Below, one piece after another: positions 44,397 to 53,120 of a stretch of DNA of 64,000 bases. The notes beneath the pieces are model-generated. The model saw only the letters and a list, made by a program, of their open reading frames with translations. It was not told where the DNA came from and did no database searches. How positions within the stretch are numbered: the stretch's first letter is position 1; the number at the start of each line of letters is the position of its first letter. This DNA is from CAVSCR01 sp963726575 (GTDB lineage Bacteria > Actinomycetota > Actinomycetes > JAHEKZ01), in assembly GCA_963726575.1 (NCBI GenBank), contig CAVSCR010000006.1:248001-312000 (forward strand), given 5' to 3'. Both the position numbers and the translations under genes were made by a program.

Positions 44397-45365
44397 GTGG
44401 GGGCTCGGTGGGGAGAGGCGCGGCGCAGCCTTGGCCGCGGCACCCGCGCGATCGCGTCGCCGGTCGGACTCCGCGGTACCGCCGTCGAGCTCGCCTGGAC
44501 CGCCACCCACCTGGCCCTGTACCCATGGGGGCTCGTGGAGGACCGCGCCCGGGCCGAGGTCGACCGCTACACGCTGGCCGACCTGCCACCCATCCAGCGC
44601 GGTCTGGTGGTGGGTGGAGTCGAGGCGGCCGGAACGCCGATCCTGCTCGTGCACGGGATGGTCGACAACCGTTCGATCTTCGCGCTGCTGCGACGCGGGC
44701 TGCGCCGACGCGGTTTCGGGCGCGTCCTCGCACTGAACTACAGCCCGCTGTCCGACGACGTGCGCGAGGTGGCGGAGCGACTCAGCGCGCTCGTCGAGAG
44801 CCTGTGCGCCGACACCGGCTACGAGCGCGTGCACGTCATCGGTCACTCGATGGGTGGTCTCGTCGCGCGCTACTACGTGCAGCGCCTCGGGGGAGACGAG
44901 CGCGTGCACACCCTGGTGACCTTGGGGACCCCGCACGAAGGCACTCGCGCAGCGGCACTCGTTCCGCATCCGCTGGTTCGTCAGCTGCGACCCGGCAGCG
45001 ACCTGATCGCCGAGCTGGCTGAGCCGGCACCCGACTGCCGCACCCGGGTCGTGGCGTTCTGGAGCGACCTCGACCAGCTCATCTCGCCCAAGCAGAACGC
45101 GCGCGTCACGCATGCCGACCTGGTCGCGCGCAACGTGTTCGTGCGCGGCGTCGGACACATGTCACTGCCGGTGGATGGCCGCGTGGTCCACGAGATCTGC
45201 ACCACACTCGCGCAGCTCGACGAAGAGGGCTCGACCGTCACCCCTGGTGTGACCTCGCTCACGTCACGCGCGTCCAAGCCGCCCGGGCGAGCCCGCAAGA
45301 AGCCCGCTGGTCGGGCGGCAGCGAGCCGTAAGCCGCGCCGGCACACCAGCAGTGGCCCGGCCTGA
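44397..45365 (+). CDS. Alpha/beta-hydrolase, lipase-like
   Basis: This 322-residue protein has the alpha/beta-hydrolase elements ILLVHGMVDNRSIF (oxyanion hole), the nucleophile elbow VIGHSMGGLVARYY with Ser near residue 154, a DLDQL acidic candidate and a GVGHMSLP histidine. This is the pattern of triacylglycerol lipases of the EstA/LipB-like group. There is no clear cleavable signal; a hydrophobic segment near 25-45 (VELAWTATHLALYPWG) may associate it with the membrane. The C terminus is a basic Lys/Arg/Ala-rich tail of about 45 residues. The GTG is preceded by AGGAGG. Confidence 0.85.
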   Translation: MGARWGEARRSLGRGTRAIASPVGLRGTAVELAWTATHLALYPWGLVEDRARAEVDRYTLADLPPIQRGLVVGGVEAAGTPILLVHGMVDNRSIFALLRRGLRRRGFGRVLALNYSPLSDDVREVAERLSALVESLCADTGYERVHVIGHSMGGLVARYYVQRLGGDERVHTLVTLGTPHEGTRAAALVPHPLVRQLRPGSDLIAELAEPAPDCRTRVVAFWSDLDQLISPKQNARVTHADLVARNVFVRGVGHMSLPVDGRVVHEICTTLAQLDEEGSTVTPGVTSLTSRASKPPGRARKKPAGRAAASRKPRRHTSSGPA

Positions 45366-45450
45366 CTGCGGGTCGTTCAAGAGGGGGAGCGTGACCGACG
45401 CCACCCGACCGAACCGGAACACCACGGCGGCGGTGCCCGTCTGAGGTCAC

Positions 45451-46161
45451 ATGTCCCGTTACGTCCCTGCGCACGCGCGATCCGGCTCCGTCGTCCGGGC
45501 GGTAGCCGGGCTGGCCGGAGCGGTAGCCGTCGGTGGGGTCATCACCACGGGCTTCGCACCGCAGGCAAACGCCGATCCGCTCGACGGAGCCGTCACTCCC
45601 ATCGCGGTGGTCGCGACGACGGACGCGACGGCCTCGCACATGCACCACGACCAGTGGTTGCAACGGGAACTTCGCGACATCGAGGCTCAGCGACGCGCAG
45701 CACGGGCACGAGCCGCGCGCAAGACGGCGCGCTCAGACCGCCGTGCCACCTCGAACCGCCTGACGGGCACGTGCGTGGTACCCACGTCGGGCTACACGTT
45801 GACCGCGTCGTTCGGCGAGGCCGGCGCCTACTGGAGCAGCGGATTTCACACGGGGCAGGACTTCTCAGCTGCAGTCGGGACGCCGATCGTCGCGGTCTGT
45901 GACGGCACGGTCGCCTTTGCCGGCTGGGACGGTCCGTACGGCAACAAGGTGATCCTCACTCACGCCGACGGGACCCAGACGATGTACGCGCACCTGCTGC
46001 GTCTGGCTGTCACCGGCGGGCCGGTGCACGCGGGGCAGATCATCGGCTACCTCGGAGGCACGGGCAACGTCACGGGACCGCACCTGCACTTCGAGGCCTT
46101 GCTCGACGGCGTCGCCGTCGACCCGATCGCCTGGCTGCATCGCCACGGCGTCACGCCCTAG
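45451..46161 (+). CDS. Secreted M23-family peptidase
   Basis: This 236-residue exported protein has a signal peptide (about 1-41, ending QANADP), an Arg/Ala-rich helical region (about 68-100) and a lysostaphin-type M23 domain. Metal ligands are His133 and Asp137 in GFHTGQDF and His213 in GPHLHFE; His181 and His211 are catalytic candidates. M23 endopeptidases cleave peptidoglycan cross-bridges. The same gene sits between pcrA and sucC in many actinobacteria. It converges on pcrA with a 9-bp gap. Confidence 0.92.
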   Translation: MSRYVPAHARSGSVVRAVAGLAGAVAVGGVITTGFAPQANADPLDGAVTPIAVVATTDATASHMHHDQWLQRELRDIEAQRRAARARAARKTARSDRRATSNRLTGTCVVPTSGYTLTASFGEAGAYWSSGFHTGQDFSAAVGTPIVAVCDGTVAFAGWDGPYGNKVILTHADGTQTMYAHLLRLAVTGGPVHAGQIIGYLGGTGNVTGPHLHFEALLDGVAVDPIAWLHRHGVTP

Positions 46162-46170
46162 GCGAGTCGC

Positions 46171-48477
46171 TCACAGCTTCTCTACCGGTGCATAGCGCAG
46201 CAGCAACCGCTTGACGCCGTCGGAGCCGAAGTCGATCGTTGCGTCGGCGCGTTCGGCTACCCCGTTCACCGACACCACGGTGCCTACCCCGAACGTGTCG
46301 TGCGTGACCCGGTCACCGGGCACGAGCGTGATGACCGGTCGGTTACCCGGCGAACGGACGTTGGGCCGCGCCGCGATTCGCGCGACGGCGGGCGTCGACG
46401 TCACCGACGACTCCTCGCGCTGCCAGTAGAGAAGCTCACTGGGGATCTCCCCCAGGAACCGTGACGGTGGGTACCACTGCGGCGAGCCCCACGCCGAGCG
46501 CTGGACCGCTCGCGACAGGTACAGGCGGGCGCGTGCCCGCGTCACGCCGACGTACGCCAGGCGTCGCTCCTCCTCGAGCTCCTGGGTGTTGGCGAGTGAG
46601 CGCATGTGCGGGAAAACTCCGTCCTCGAGCCCGGTGAGGAACACCACCGGGAACTCCAGGCCTTTCGCCGTGTGCAGGGTCATCAAGGTGACGACGCCGT
46701 CGCCCTCGTCGTCGGGCAGCTCGTCGGAGTCGGCGACGAGCGACACCTGCTCGAGGAACTCCGCCAACGTGCCTTCGGAGTTGGCGTCCTCGAACTCTCG
46801 CGCGACGGCCTCCAACTCGCGCAGGTTCTCCAGGCGCGACTCATCCTGTGGGTCGTGGGACCGCTCCAGCTCCAGTGCGTACCCCGTCTGCTCGAGCACC
46901 GCCTCGAGCAGGGTGGCCGGGCCGGTGCCGGCCTCGACGAGCGTCTGCAGGTCGTCCAGCAGTCGGACGAACCCTGCGATGGCATTGATCGAACGCTGCT
47001 GCAGGCCGCCAACCTGGTTGCGCGCAGCTGCCCGGAGCGCGGCCACGAACGGGATCCGCTCGCGTTCGGCATGGGCCTCGACGACGGACTCGGCCTTGTC
47101 ACCGATCCCGCGACGCGGCGTGTTCAGCACGCGCCGCAGTGACACCACGTCGTCGGGGTTGGCAATCACGCGTAGATAGGCAAGGGCATCCCTGATCTCA
47201 CGCCGTTCGTAGAAGCGCACCCCGCCGACCACCTTGTACGGCAGACCGACCCGGATGAACACTTCCTCGAACACGCGTGACTGAGCGTTGGTCCGGTAGA
47301 ACACCGCGACGTCGCCTGGGCGGGCCGCGTCGGCATCATGCAGCTCGTCGATGGTCTGGGCGACGAACGAGGCCTCGTCGTGCTCGTTGTCGGCTACGTA
47401 GCCGACGATCGCCTCGCCCGCCCCCGTGTCGGTCCAGAGCCGCTTCGGCTTGCGATCCTCGTTGCGCGCAATCACCGCGTTGGCGGCCGACAGGATCGTC
47501 TGCGTGGACCGGTAGTTCTGCTCCAGCAGAATCGTGCGTGCAGTGGGGTAGTCCTGTTCGAACTGCAAGATGTTGCGGATGGTGGCGCCGCGGAAGGCGT
47601 AGATGCTCTGGTCGGCGTCACCGACCACGCACAGCTCGGCAGGCGACACCTCGCCCCCGGCGGGACCGACCAGCTCGTTGATCAACACGTACTGGGCGTG
47701 GTTGGTGTCCTGGTACTCGTCGACGAGGACATGACGGAACCGGCGCCGATAGTGCTCGGCCACCTCGGGGAACACCTGGAGAAGGTTGACGGTGGTCATG
47801 ATCAGGTCGTCGAAGTCGAGCGCATTGGCCTCACGCAGACGTCGTTGATACACACCGTAAGCCTCCGCGAGCGTCTGCTCGGCGTGGTTGACCGCGCGCG
47901 AGGCGAACGTCTCGTGGTCGATCAGCTCGTTCTTGAGGTTGCTCACCTGGGCGCTGAACGACCTCGGCGGGTAGCGCTTGACGTCGAGGTCGAGGTCACG
48001 GCAGACCATGGTCATGAGACGTTGCGCGTCGGCCTGGTCGTAGATCGAGAACGTCGACGTGAACCCCAGGAGCTTCGCCTCGCGACGCAGGATGCGCACG
48101 CAGGCGGAGTGGAAGGTCGACACCCACATCGCCTTGGCGCGTGGGCCGACCAGAGCCGTGACCCGCTCCTTCATCTCGCCCGCTGCCTTGTTGGTGAACG
48201 TGATGGCGAGGATCTCCCCGGGTTGCACGCCGCGCGCCGACAGAAGGTAGGCGATGCGGTGGGTCAGCACCCGGGTCTTGCCCGAGCCCGCACCGGCGAC
48301 GATCAACAGCGGCGACCCCTGATGCACCACCGCAGCACGTTGCGGCTCGTTGAGTCCCTCGAGCAGCGCGGCGATCGCTGCCTTGCGCTCGGCCTCGCGT
48401 TGCTCGGCACGTTCGGCCGCCGCCTGCGACTCCTCCGACGCCGCCTGCGGCGGGAGATGGTCGAACAGCGAGGTCAC
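46171..48477 (-). CDS. pcrA: ATP-dependent DNA helicase PcrA/UvrD
   Basis: This 768-residue superfamily 1A helicase unwinds DNA 3' to 5' in repair and replication restart. Motifs in order: Walker A in IVAGAGSGKTRVLTHRIAYLL near residue 57, motif Ia LAITFTNKAAGEM, motif II VDEYQDTNHAQY, motif III VVGDADQSIYAFRGA, motif IV-like LLEQNYRST, motif V VTLMTLHTAKGLEFPVVFL and motif VI RRLAYVGVTRARARLYL. A C-terminal PcrA-specific segment of about 100 residues ends the protein. The length is normal for actinobacterial PcrA. Confidence 0.96.
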   Translation of the reverse strand: MTSLFDHLPPQAASEESQAAAERAEQREAERKAAIAALLEGLNEPQRAAVVHQGSPLLIVAGAGSGKTRVLTHRIAYLLSARGVQPGEILAITFTNKAAGEMKERVTALVGPRAKAMWVSTFHSACVRILRREAKLLGFTSTFSIYDQADAQRLMTMVCRDLDLDVKRYPPRSFSAQVSNLKNELIDHETFASRAVNHAEQTLAEAYGVYQRRLREANALDFDDLIMTTVNLLQVFPEVAEHYRRRFRHVLVDEYQDTNHAQYVLINELVGPAGGEVSPAELCVVGDADQSIYAFRGATIRNILQFEQDYPTARTILLEQNYRSTQTILSAANAVIARNEDRKPKRLWTDTGAGEAIVGYVADNEHDEASFVAQTIDELHDADAARPGDVAVFYRTNAQSRVFEEVFIRVGLPYKVVGGVRFYERREIRDALAYLRVIANPDDVVSLRRVLNTPRRGIGDKAESVVEAHAERERIPFVAALRAAARNQVGGLQQRSINAIAGFVRLLDDLQTLVEAGTGPATLLEAVLEQTGYALELERSHDPQDESRLENLRELEAVAREFEDANSEGTLAEFLEQVSLVADSDELPDDEGDGVVTLMTLHTAKGLEFPVVFLTGLEDGVFPHMRSLANTQELEEERRLAYVGVTRARARLYLSRAVQRSAWGSPQWYPPSRFLGEIPSELLYWQREESSVTSTPAVARIAARPNVRSPGNRPVITLVPGDRVTHDTFGVGTVVSVNGVAERADATIDFGSDGVKRLLLRYAPVEKL

Positions 48478-48540
48478 CAGGTCAGTCTAGGAAGCCCCAC
48501 CGTCGGGACGGATCCAGCGCGCTCAGGGCGCTCAGCGCCC

Positions 48541-50358
48541 TCAGGGGGTGCTGAAGGTGCCGATCACCGAGGCGGTCATCCGCACGCGTCCGCCGGAGTC
48601 CCACAGCGCCAGCGAACCGGTCGCGCTGATCGGGGCCACCACTGTGGTGGTGACCGTCTCGTGGGCACCGACGCTCACGTCCGGGCTCACCGGATTGGTG
48701 CCGTCTGGGTCGAAGAACCCCAGACGTGACCCGCGGGCGCCACCGGTGACCGTCACCTGGAGCACGACGGCTCGCACCGTGCTGCCCACGGTGTGCGACA
48801 CGTCGATCGCCTGCACACCAGAGACGACATCGGGCAGGCCCACGTCCCTACCGGTCGAGACGACCTGGCGGGGCAGGGTCCATCGGTACATGAGGCCACC
48901 AGGCGCCGCCGCCGGAGCGTAGAAGCCGACGAGGTGGGCGCTGACCACCATCGTGGTCTTCGAACGGTTGACCACGTCGAGGCGACCGTCCGGCCCGATA
49001 GGCACGATGGCCGTCACCGTCCGCCGCTGACCGGCACCGACCATCACGCCAGGCGCCGAGCGAAGCGTCCCGCCGTGCGTCGTCACGAGCACAGTGCCGG
49101 CGGCGTCACGCGAATGCGCGGTGAGCGTGACGACGGCCGCCGTCGAGTCCGCCGGGAGGCCGGCCACGGCCGAGACGTTGACGACGCGCGTGGCGCCGGC
49201 GGCGATCCTCGCCGCGTCGAAGAGCCCCGGTTGAGACGTCCGGTGGAACTGGCCGGCGGCGCCTGACGTCGCCCGCTTCAGGCCGGGCGTGGTCGCGTCC
49301 ATGTAGTAGCCGACCACGCTGACCGTGAGGTCGGTCGCCCCGCGACTGGTCCAGAAGCTCACCCGCCCGTCGGCGCCGACCGGCAGGACCATGAGCGACG
49401 TGCTGCGTCGGGTCGGGCCGAGCGTCAGCCGACGCAGGCGGTGCCCCGCGGCGCCGGTCGGTCCGGCCGTGAGGCTGGCAACCGTGTTCGAGGGTCCCGC
49501 AGTCACGGACAGGGCGACCGCCTCGACGCCGGTGGCCGGCAACCCGGCGACGCCGGTCACTGTGGTGTCCACCCGTTCGCCTTCGGCCCACAGCCGGCAC
49601 GGAGCGCCACCGGCTGTCCCCCGGCCGGTCGACGTCACCAGAACGCGCGTCGGGTCGACGGGCACGTACAGGGCCGGCTGACGCGACGGGGTCGACGGGC
49701 CACTGGACACGTCGTTCGCACAAGGGCCCGGCAAGGTGTGGTCGGTCCAGAACGACGTGCGCCCGGAAGCGCCGTCCAGCGACAGGCTGATGTGGATGTG
49801 GTCGGTGTGCGGGACCGAGCCCGTGTACGGAGCCCAGCCGCGTGACGGGTCGTAGGCACGCCACATGCGCTTGTTCCAGATGATGTACATGACGCCGAGT
49901 CGACGCGCCATGGCGTAGCGGTTGCCTTGAGCATCGGTTGCGAGCAACCAGTGCAGGAACGTCTTGGCGGTCGCAAAGTCCTTGGGGTTCGATGCGTTGA
50001 GCATCCAGTCGAGCGCTCGACCCTCCGCGTGCTCGGAGGGCAAGGCTGCACAATCGCCGGGCCGTGAGATCCCGATCACCTGGTCGCTGCCGTAGGTCTG
50101 GCGGATCAGGTTGGCCAGCTTCGTGGCGCCCGGCTTGTCCACCGGGTCACATGTGTCACCCGCCTCGTACGGGGCCAGCGCCTCCGGCTGGCTGGTGAAC
50201 GTGGGCACGACGGGCACCGGCGGCCCCGCTGCTGCCGCCGAGGCGGTCGCGTCTGCGGTGACGAGAGTGCTCGCCACGAGCACCGCGACGGCCGCACATG
50301 CAGCAGCCCGACGGATCACCAGTCGGGCGGCACGCGGGTTCGCAGTGATGGGGGTCAT
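48541..50358 (-). CDS. Large secreted protein: M15/VanY-like N-terminal domain plus three beta repeats
   Basis: The 605-residue protein starts with a signal peptide (about 1-42). A domain at about 50-205 contains SEHAEGRALDWMLN, KTFLHWLL, MYIIWNKRMWRAYD and HTDHIHISLS, an SxHxxGxAxDW...HxDHxH pattern like zinc D,D-peptidases of the VanY/M15 group or the ARB_07466-like family. The remaining 390 residues hold three similar beta-rich modules of about 120 residues, each ending in a strand such as SVVGYY, HLVGFYAP or SVIGTFSTP. Repeats like these are known from actinobacterial cell-surface or wall-binding proteins. The likely site of action is the cell wall; the catalytic activity is inferred, not shown. 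Confidence 0.8.
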   Translation of the reverse strand: MTPITANPRAARLVIRRAAACAAVAVLVASTLVTADATASAAAAGPPVPVVPTFTSQPEALAPYEAGDTCDPVDKPGATKLANLIRQTYGSDQVIGISRPGDCAALPSEHAEGRALDWMLNASNPKDFATAKTFLHWLLATDAQGNRYAMARRLGVMYIIWNKRMWRAYDPSRGWAPYTGSVPHTDHIHISLSLDGASGRTSFWTDHTLPGPCANDVSSGPSTPSRQPALYVPVDPTRVLVTSTGRGTAGGAPCRLWAEGERVDTTVTGVAGLPATGVEAVALSVTAGPSNTVASLTAGPTGAAGHRLRRLTLGPTRRSTSLMVLPVGADGRVSFWTSRGATDLTVSVVGYYMDATTPGLKRATSGAAGQFHRTSQPGLFDAARIAAGATRVVNVSAVAGLPADSTAAVVTLTAHSRDAAGTVLVTTHGGTLRSAPGVMVGAGQRRTVTAIVPIGPDGRLDVVNRSKTTMVVSAHLVGFYAPAAAPGGLMYRWTLPRQVVSTGRDVGLPDVVSGVQAIDVSHTVGSTVRAVVLQVTVTGGARGSRLGFFDPDGTNPVSPDVSVGAHETVTTTVVAPISATGSLALWDSGGRVRMTASVIGTFSTP

Positions 50359-50416
50359 TGAGTGAAGTGTCGGCCCGCCGGGCCGTGGCCTGAAGAGCTC
50401 TGCCTACCATGGCCGG

Positions 50417-51136
50417 ATGCTGGACGAGGCGACAGTTGAACGAATCTTGGTGGTCACCGCACATCCCGATGACGTCGACTTCGGGTCCGGCGGCACGATC
50501 GCCACGTTCACCGACGCGGGCGTGGCCGTGACCTACTGCATCGTCACTGACGGTGACGCCGGTGGTTTCGACCCCAAAGTTCCCCGCAGTGAGATCCCAT
50601 CGATTCGACGCGCAGAGCAGACGAAGGCGGGGGAACTGCTCGGCGTCCACGACGTGCGCTTCCTGGGCTACCGCGACGGTGAACTCACCGTGACCCACGA
50701 CCTTCGCCGAGACATCAGTCGGGTGATCCGTCAGGTGCGCCCCCAGCGGATGGTCGTGCAGAGCCCGGAACGGAACTGGGAACGAGTGCAGGCGTCACAC
50801 CCCGACCATCTCGCCGCCGGCGAGGCAGCACTGCAAGCGGTGTACCCGGATGCCCGCAATCCCTTCGCACACCCCACGCTGCTCGAGGACGAAGGCCTCG
50901 AGGCGTGGACCGTGCCGGAGGTGTGGGTGATGTCGGGCCCGGGGCCGAACCACTTCGTCGACGTCACCGACACCTTCGACCGGAAGGTCACCGCGCTGCG
51001 CGCTCACGATTCGCAGACCGGCCACATGGACGGGTTGGAGGACATGCTGCGCAGCTGGATGACGGTGACGGCGAAACGCGGCGACCTCCCCGAGGGCCGG
51101 CTCGCCGAGATGTTCCAAGTCGTGGTCACCGGCTGA
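50417..51136 (+). CDS. PIG-L/LmbE-family deacetylase
   Basis: This 239-residue protein has the zinc-binding ILVVTAHPDDVDFGSGG near residue 10 and a second metal His pair in QASHPDHLAAGEAAL near 130, the signature of PIG-L deacetylases (GlcNAc-PI, MshB, Mca and LmbE relatives). They remove acetyl groups from N-acetyl sugars or act on mycothiol conjugates. It is shorter than typical MshB/Mca, so a different sugar or small molecule is likely. It is divergent from the secreted protein gene and convergent with the regulator. Confidence 0.88.
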   Translation: MLDEATVERILVVTAHPDDVDFGSGGTIATFTDAGVAVTYCIVTDGDAGGFDPKVPRSEIPSIRRAEQTKAGELLGVHDVRFLGYRDGELTVTHDLRRDISRVIRQVRPQRMVVQSPERNWERVQASHPDHLAAGEAALQAVYPDARNPFAHPTLLEDEGLEAWTVPEVWVMSGPGPNHFVDVTDTFDRKVTALRAHDSQTGHMDGLEDMLRSWMTVTAKRGDLPEGRLAEMFQVVVTG

Positions 51137-51154
51137 GCGATGCAGCGAGCGGCG

Positions 51155-51799
51155 TCAGAGCAACTGACGAGCACTCGCCCAGCGCGCGAGCTCATTGCGA
51201 TTGGACAGTTGCAGCTTGCGCAACACACTCGACATGTGTGTCTCGACAGTCTTCACCGACAAGAACAGCTCCCGCGCCACCTCGCGGTAGGTGTAACCGC
51301 GAGCGATCAGGCGCATCACCTCTTGCTCCCGCGGACTGAGCAGGTCGAGCTCGTCGTCGAGCGCCTTCGCGTCGACTGCCCCCGAGAACGCGTCCAGCAC
51401 GAAGCCGGCCAAACGCGGTGAGAACACCGCGTCGCCGCCGGCCACTCGGTTGATGGCGTCGACGAGCTCGTCGCCGGTGATCGACTTCGTCACGTAGCCA
51501 CGTGCCCCGGCTCGGACCACCGCGATCACGTCGTCCGGGGCGTCCGACACGGACAACGCCAGGAACCGGGTCGTCGAGCCCTGCGCCACGCACTGACGAA
51601 TCACCGTGGTGCCCCCACCACCGGGAAGATGCACGTCGAGCAGTACGACGTCGGGACGCTCGCGCAAGATCTCCGAAACCGCCGAGGGCACGTCCTCGGC
51701 CTCGCCAACGACGTCGACGCTGTCGGCCAGCTCGGTGCGCACGCCGGTGCGGAACAGTCGATGGTCGTCGACGATGACGACGCGCGCCTGCGTGCTCAT
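51155..51799 (-). CDS. NarL/LuxR-family response regulator
   Basis: This 214-residue protein has a receiver domain with Asp11-Asp12 and phosphoacceptor Asp55 (VVLLDVHLPGGGG), Lys near 105 (GYVTKS), and a C-terminal LuxR HTH (SPREQEVMRL, VKTVETHMSSVLRKL). The ATG overlaps the stop of the PspC-kinase gene (ATGA), so it is its cognate regulator. By analogy to Lia/Psp-type systems it likely controls the adjacent divergent PspC-protein genes; this is inference. Confidence 0.93.
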   Translation of the reverse strand: MSTQARVVIVDDHRLFRTGVRTELADSVDVVGEAEDVPSAVSEILRERPDVVLLDVHLPGGGGTTVIRQCVAQGSTTRFLALSVSDAPDDVIAVVRAGARGYVTKSITGDELVDAINRVAGGDAVFSPRLAGFVLDAFSGAVDAKALDDELDLLSPREQEVMRLIARGYTYREVARELFLSVKTVETHMSSVLRKLQLSNRNELARWASARQLL

Positions 51800-52986
51800 G
51801 AGGCCCTCGCCAGCTGCAGCTCGACCTGGGTGCCGCCGCCGAGCTCGCTGCGGACGCACGCCCGACCTCCCTGACGCTCCATCCGCTCGATGATCGAGCG
51901 ACGGATGCCCAGCCGGTCGTCAGGCACAGCGCCGACGTCGAAGCCGGGACCGCGATCGCGCACATACACCCGGATGTCCACCGGTTCCACCTCGGCGAAC
52001 ACCGACGCGGCGCCGCCTCCGTACTTCACTGCATTCACCATCGCCTCGCGCGCAGCGGACACCAGCGCGGCAGTCCGATCGTCCAGTGCCACGTCGCCCA
52101 CACAGACCACCTCGACGGCTCCGCCGTGCGCCGTCTCGACGTCTGCCGCAGCCGCCTCGAGCCCACCGCGCAGGGTCGCGCCGGCATCCGGGATCGGCGT
52201 GTACAGCCACTGGCGCAGGTCACGCTCTTGCGCGCGCGCTAGTCGTTGCACGGTGGCGGGGTCGGTCGAGCTGCGCTGGATCAGGGTCAGGGTCTGCAGC
52301 ACGGAATCGTGCACCTGAGCCGCGAGCTCGGCTCGTTCCTCGGTTCGAATGCGCCCCCGGCGCTCCTCGTCGCGCTCGCGGAGCAGCCGCACGACCCAGG
52401 GCGCGGCCAACAAAGCGACGCCAACCAACGCGACCGTGACCGCGAGCAGCACCCGGCCGGCGTCGGTGAAGGCGCCGCGCGCGGCGAGGAACGCGAAGGC
52501 ACCCACGAGCACGAGCGAGACACCCGCCACGAGCTGAAGGCCCCTCACGCGCCCTTGGGCCGGTTCGCCGCCGCGTTGGACCCGCGAGACCATGCGCGAC
52601 CACGACTCGTCGTCGGAGCGCAGCCACACCAGCACCAGACCGACCGCCACGAGGATGAAGGGCAGCCAGGAGCTGGGCAGCAACCCGACCACCTGCAGCA
52701 GCAGCGCCGCGCCAACGGTGATCGCTGCCGCCGCGATGAGCAACCCGGCGTCGCGCGCCCGGCTCTGCCGAAGTCGTCGTCCGGCCGGCACCTCCGGCCC
52801 GTCCTGTTCGGGGAGGACGATCCAGAACGCGCCATAGAGCACCACGCCGGCGCCCCCAGCCAGGGCCAGCACCACGAACGCCGCGCGCACCACGAACACG
52901 TCCATCCGTAGGTGGTCGGCGATCCCCCTGGCGACGCCCGCGACCAGCGCGCCGTTGCGGCTGCGGTAGAGCGTGGGGGGTGCCAT
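51796..52986 (-). CDS. PspC-domain sensor histidine kinase
   Basis: This 396-residue membrane protein starts with a PspC domain (LYRSRNGALVAGVARGIADHLRMD and the first helix, about 1-60). Four more helices follow. A LiaS-type kinase region then has His in AAQVHDSVLQTLTLIQR near residue 225 and an HATPase domain with AREAMVNAVKYGG and DRGPGFD. Such PspC-kinases sense membrane stress in actinobacteria. It is coupled to the LuxR regulator behind it and divergent from a second PspC-domain protein, 134 bp away. Confidence 0.92.
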   Translation of the reverse strand: MAPPTLYRSRNGALVAGVARGIADHLRMDVFVVRAAFVVLALAGGAGVVLYGAFWIVLPEQDGPEVPAGRRLRQSRARDAGLLIAAAAITVGAALLLQVVGLLPSSWLPFILVAVGLVLVWLRSDDESWSRMVSRVQRGGEPAQGRVRGLQLVAGVSLVLVGAFAFLAARGAFTDAGRVLLAVTVALVGVALLAAPWVVRLLRERDEERRGRIRTEERAELAAQVHDSVLQTLTLIQRSSTDPATVQRLARAQERDLRQWLYTPIPDAGATLRGGLEAAAADVETAHGGAVEVVCVGDVALDDRTAALVSAAREAMVNAVKYGGGAASVFAEVEPVDIRVYVRDRGPGFDVGAVPDDRLGIRRSIIERMERQGGRACVRSELGGGTQVELQLARAS

Positions 52987-53120
52987 GGCCTCATGGTCAC
53001 ACGCAGCGACGGCGTCAGGCCATCGGTGACGGCACGGGACCGCCGTTCAGGGTCTACTCAGGGTCGGCTCAGGGCGAGTTCCCGAGGCGCAACGGACCGT
53101 GCCTGCGCCACGGTGGACCC

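Noticed and set aside
42821..45022. A 733-codon open frame across copy B and the following convergent gene
   Set aside because: It runs antisense through the B12 subunit gene and out of frame through the duplicated domain. Its composition (Arg/Gly/Pro-rich) is that of a GC-rich shadow frame. Only its part from 43007 to about 43170 is coding.
45366..45450. Possible c-di-AMP (ydaO) riboswitch before the M23 peptidase gene
   Set aside because: Such riboswitches often precede actinobacterial wall hydrolase genes, but the 85-bp leader is too short and lacks the conserved core I know.
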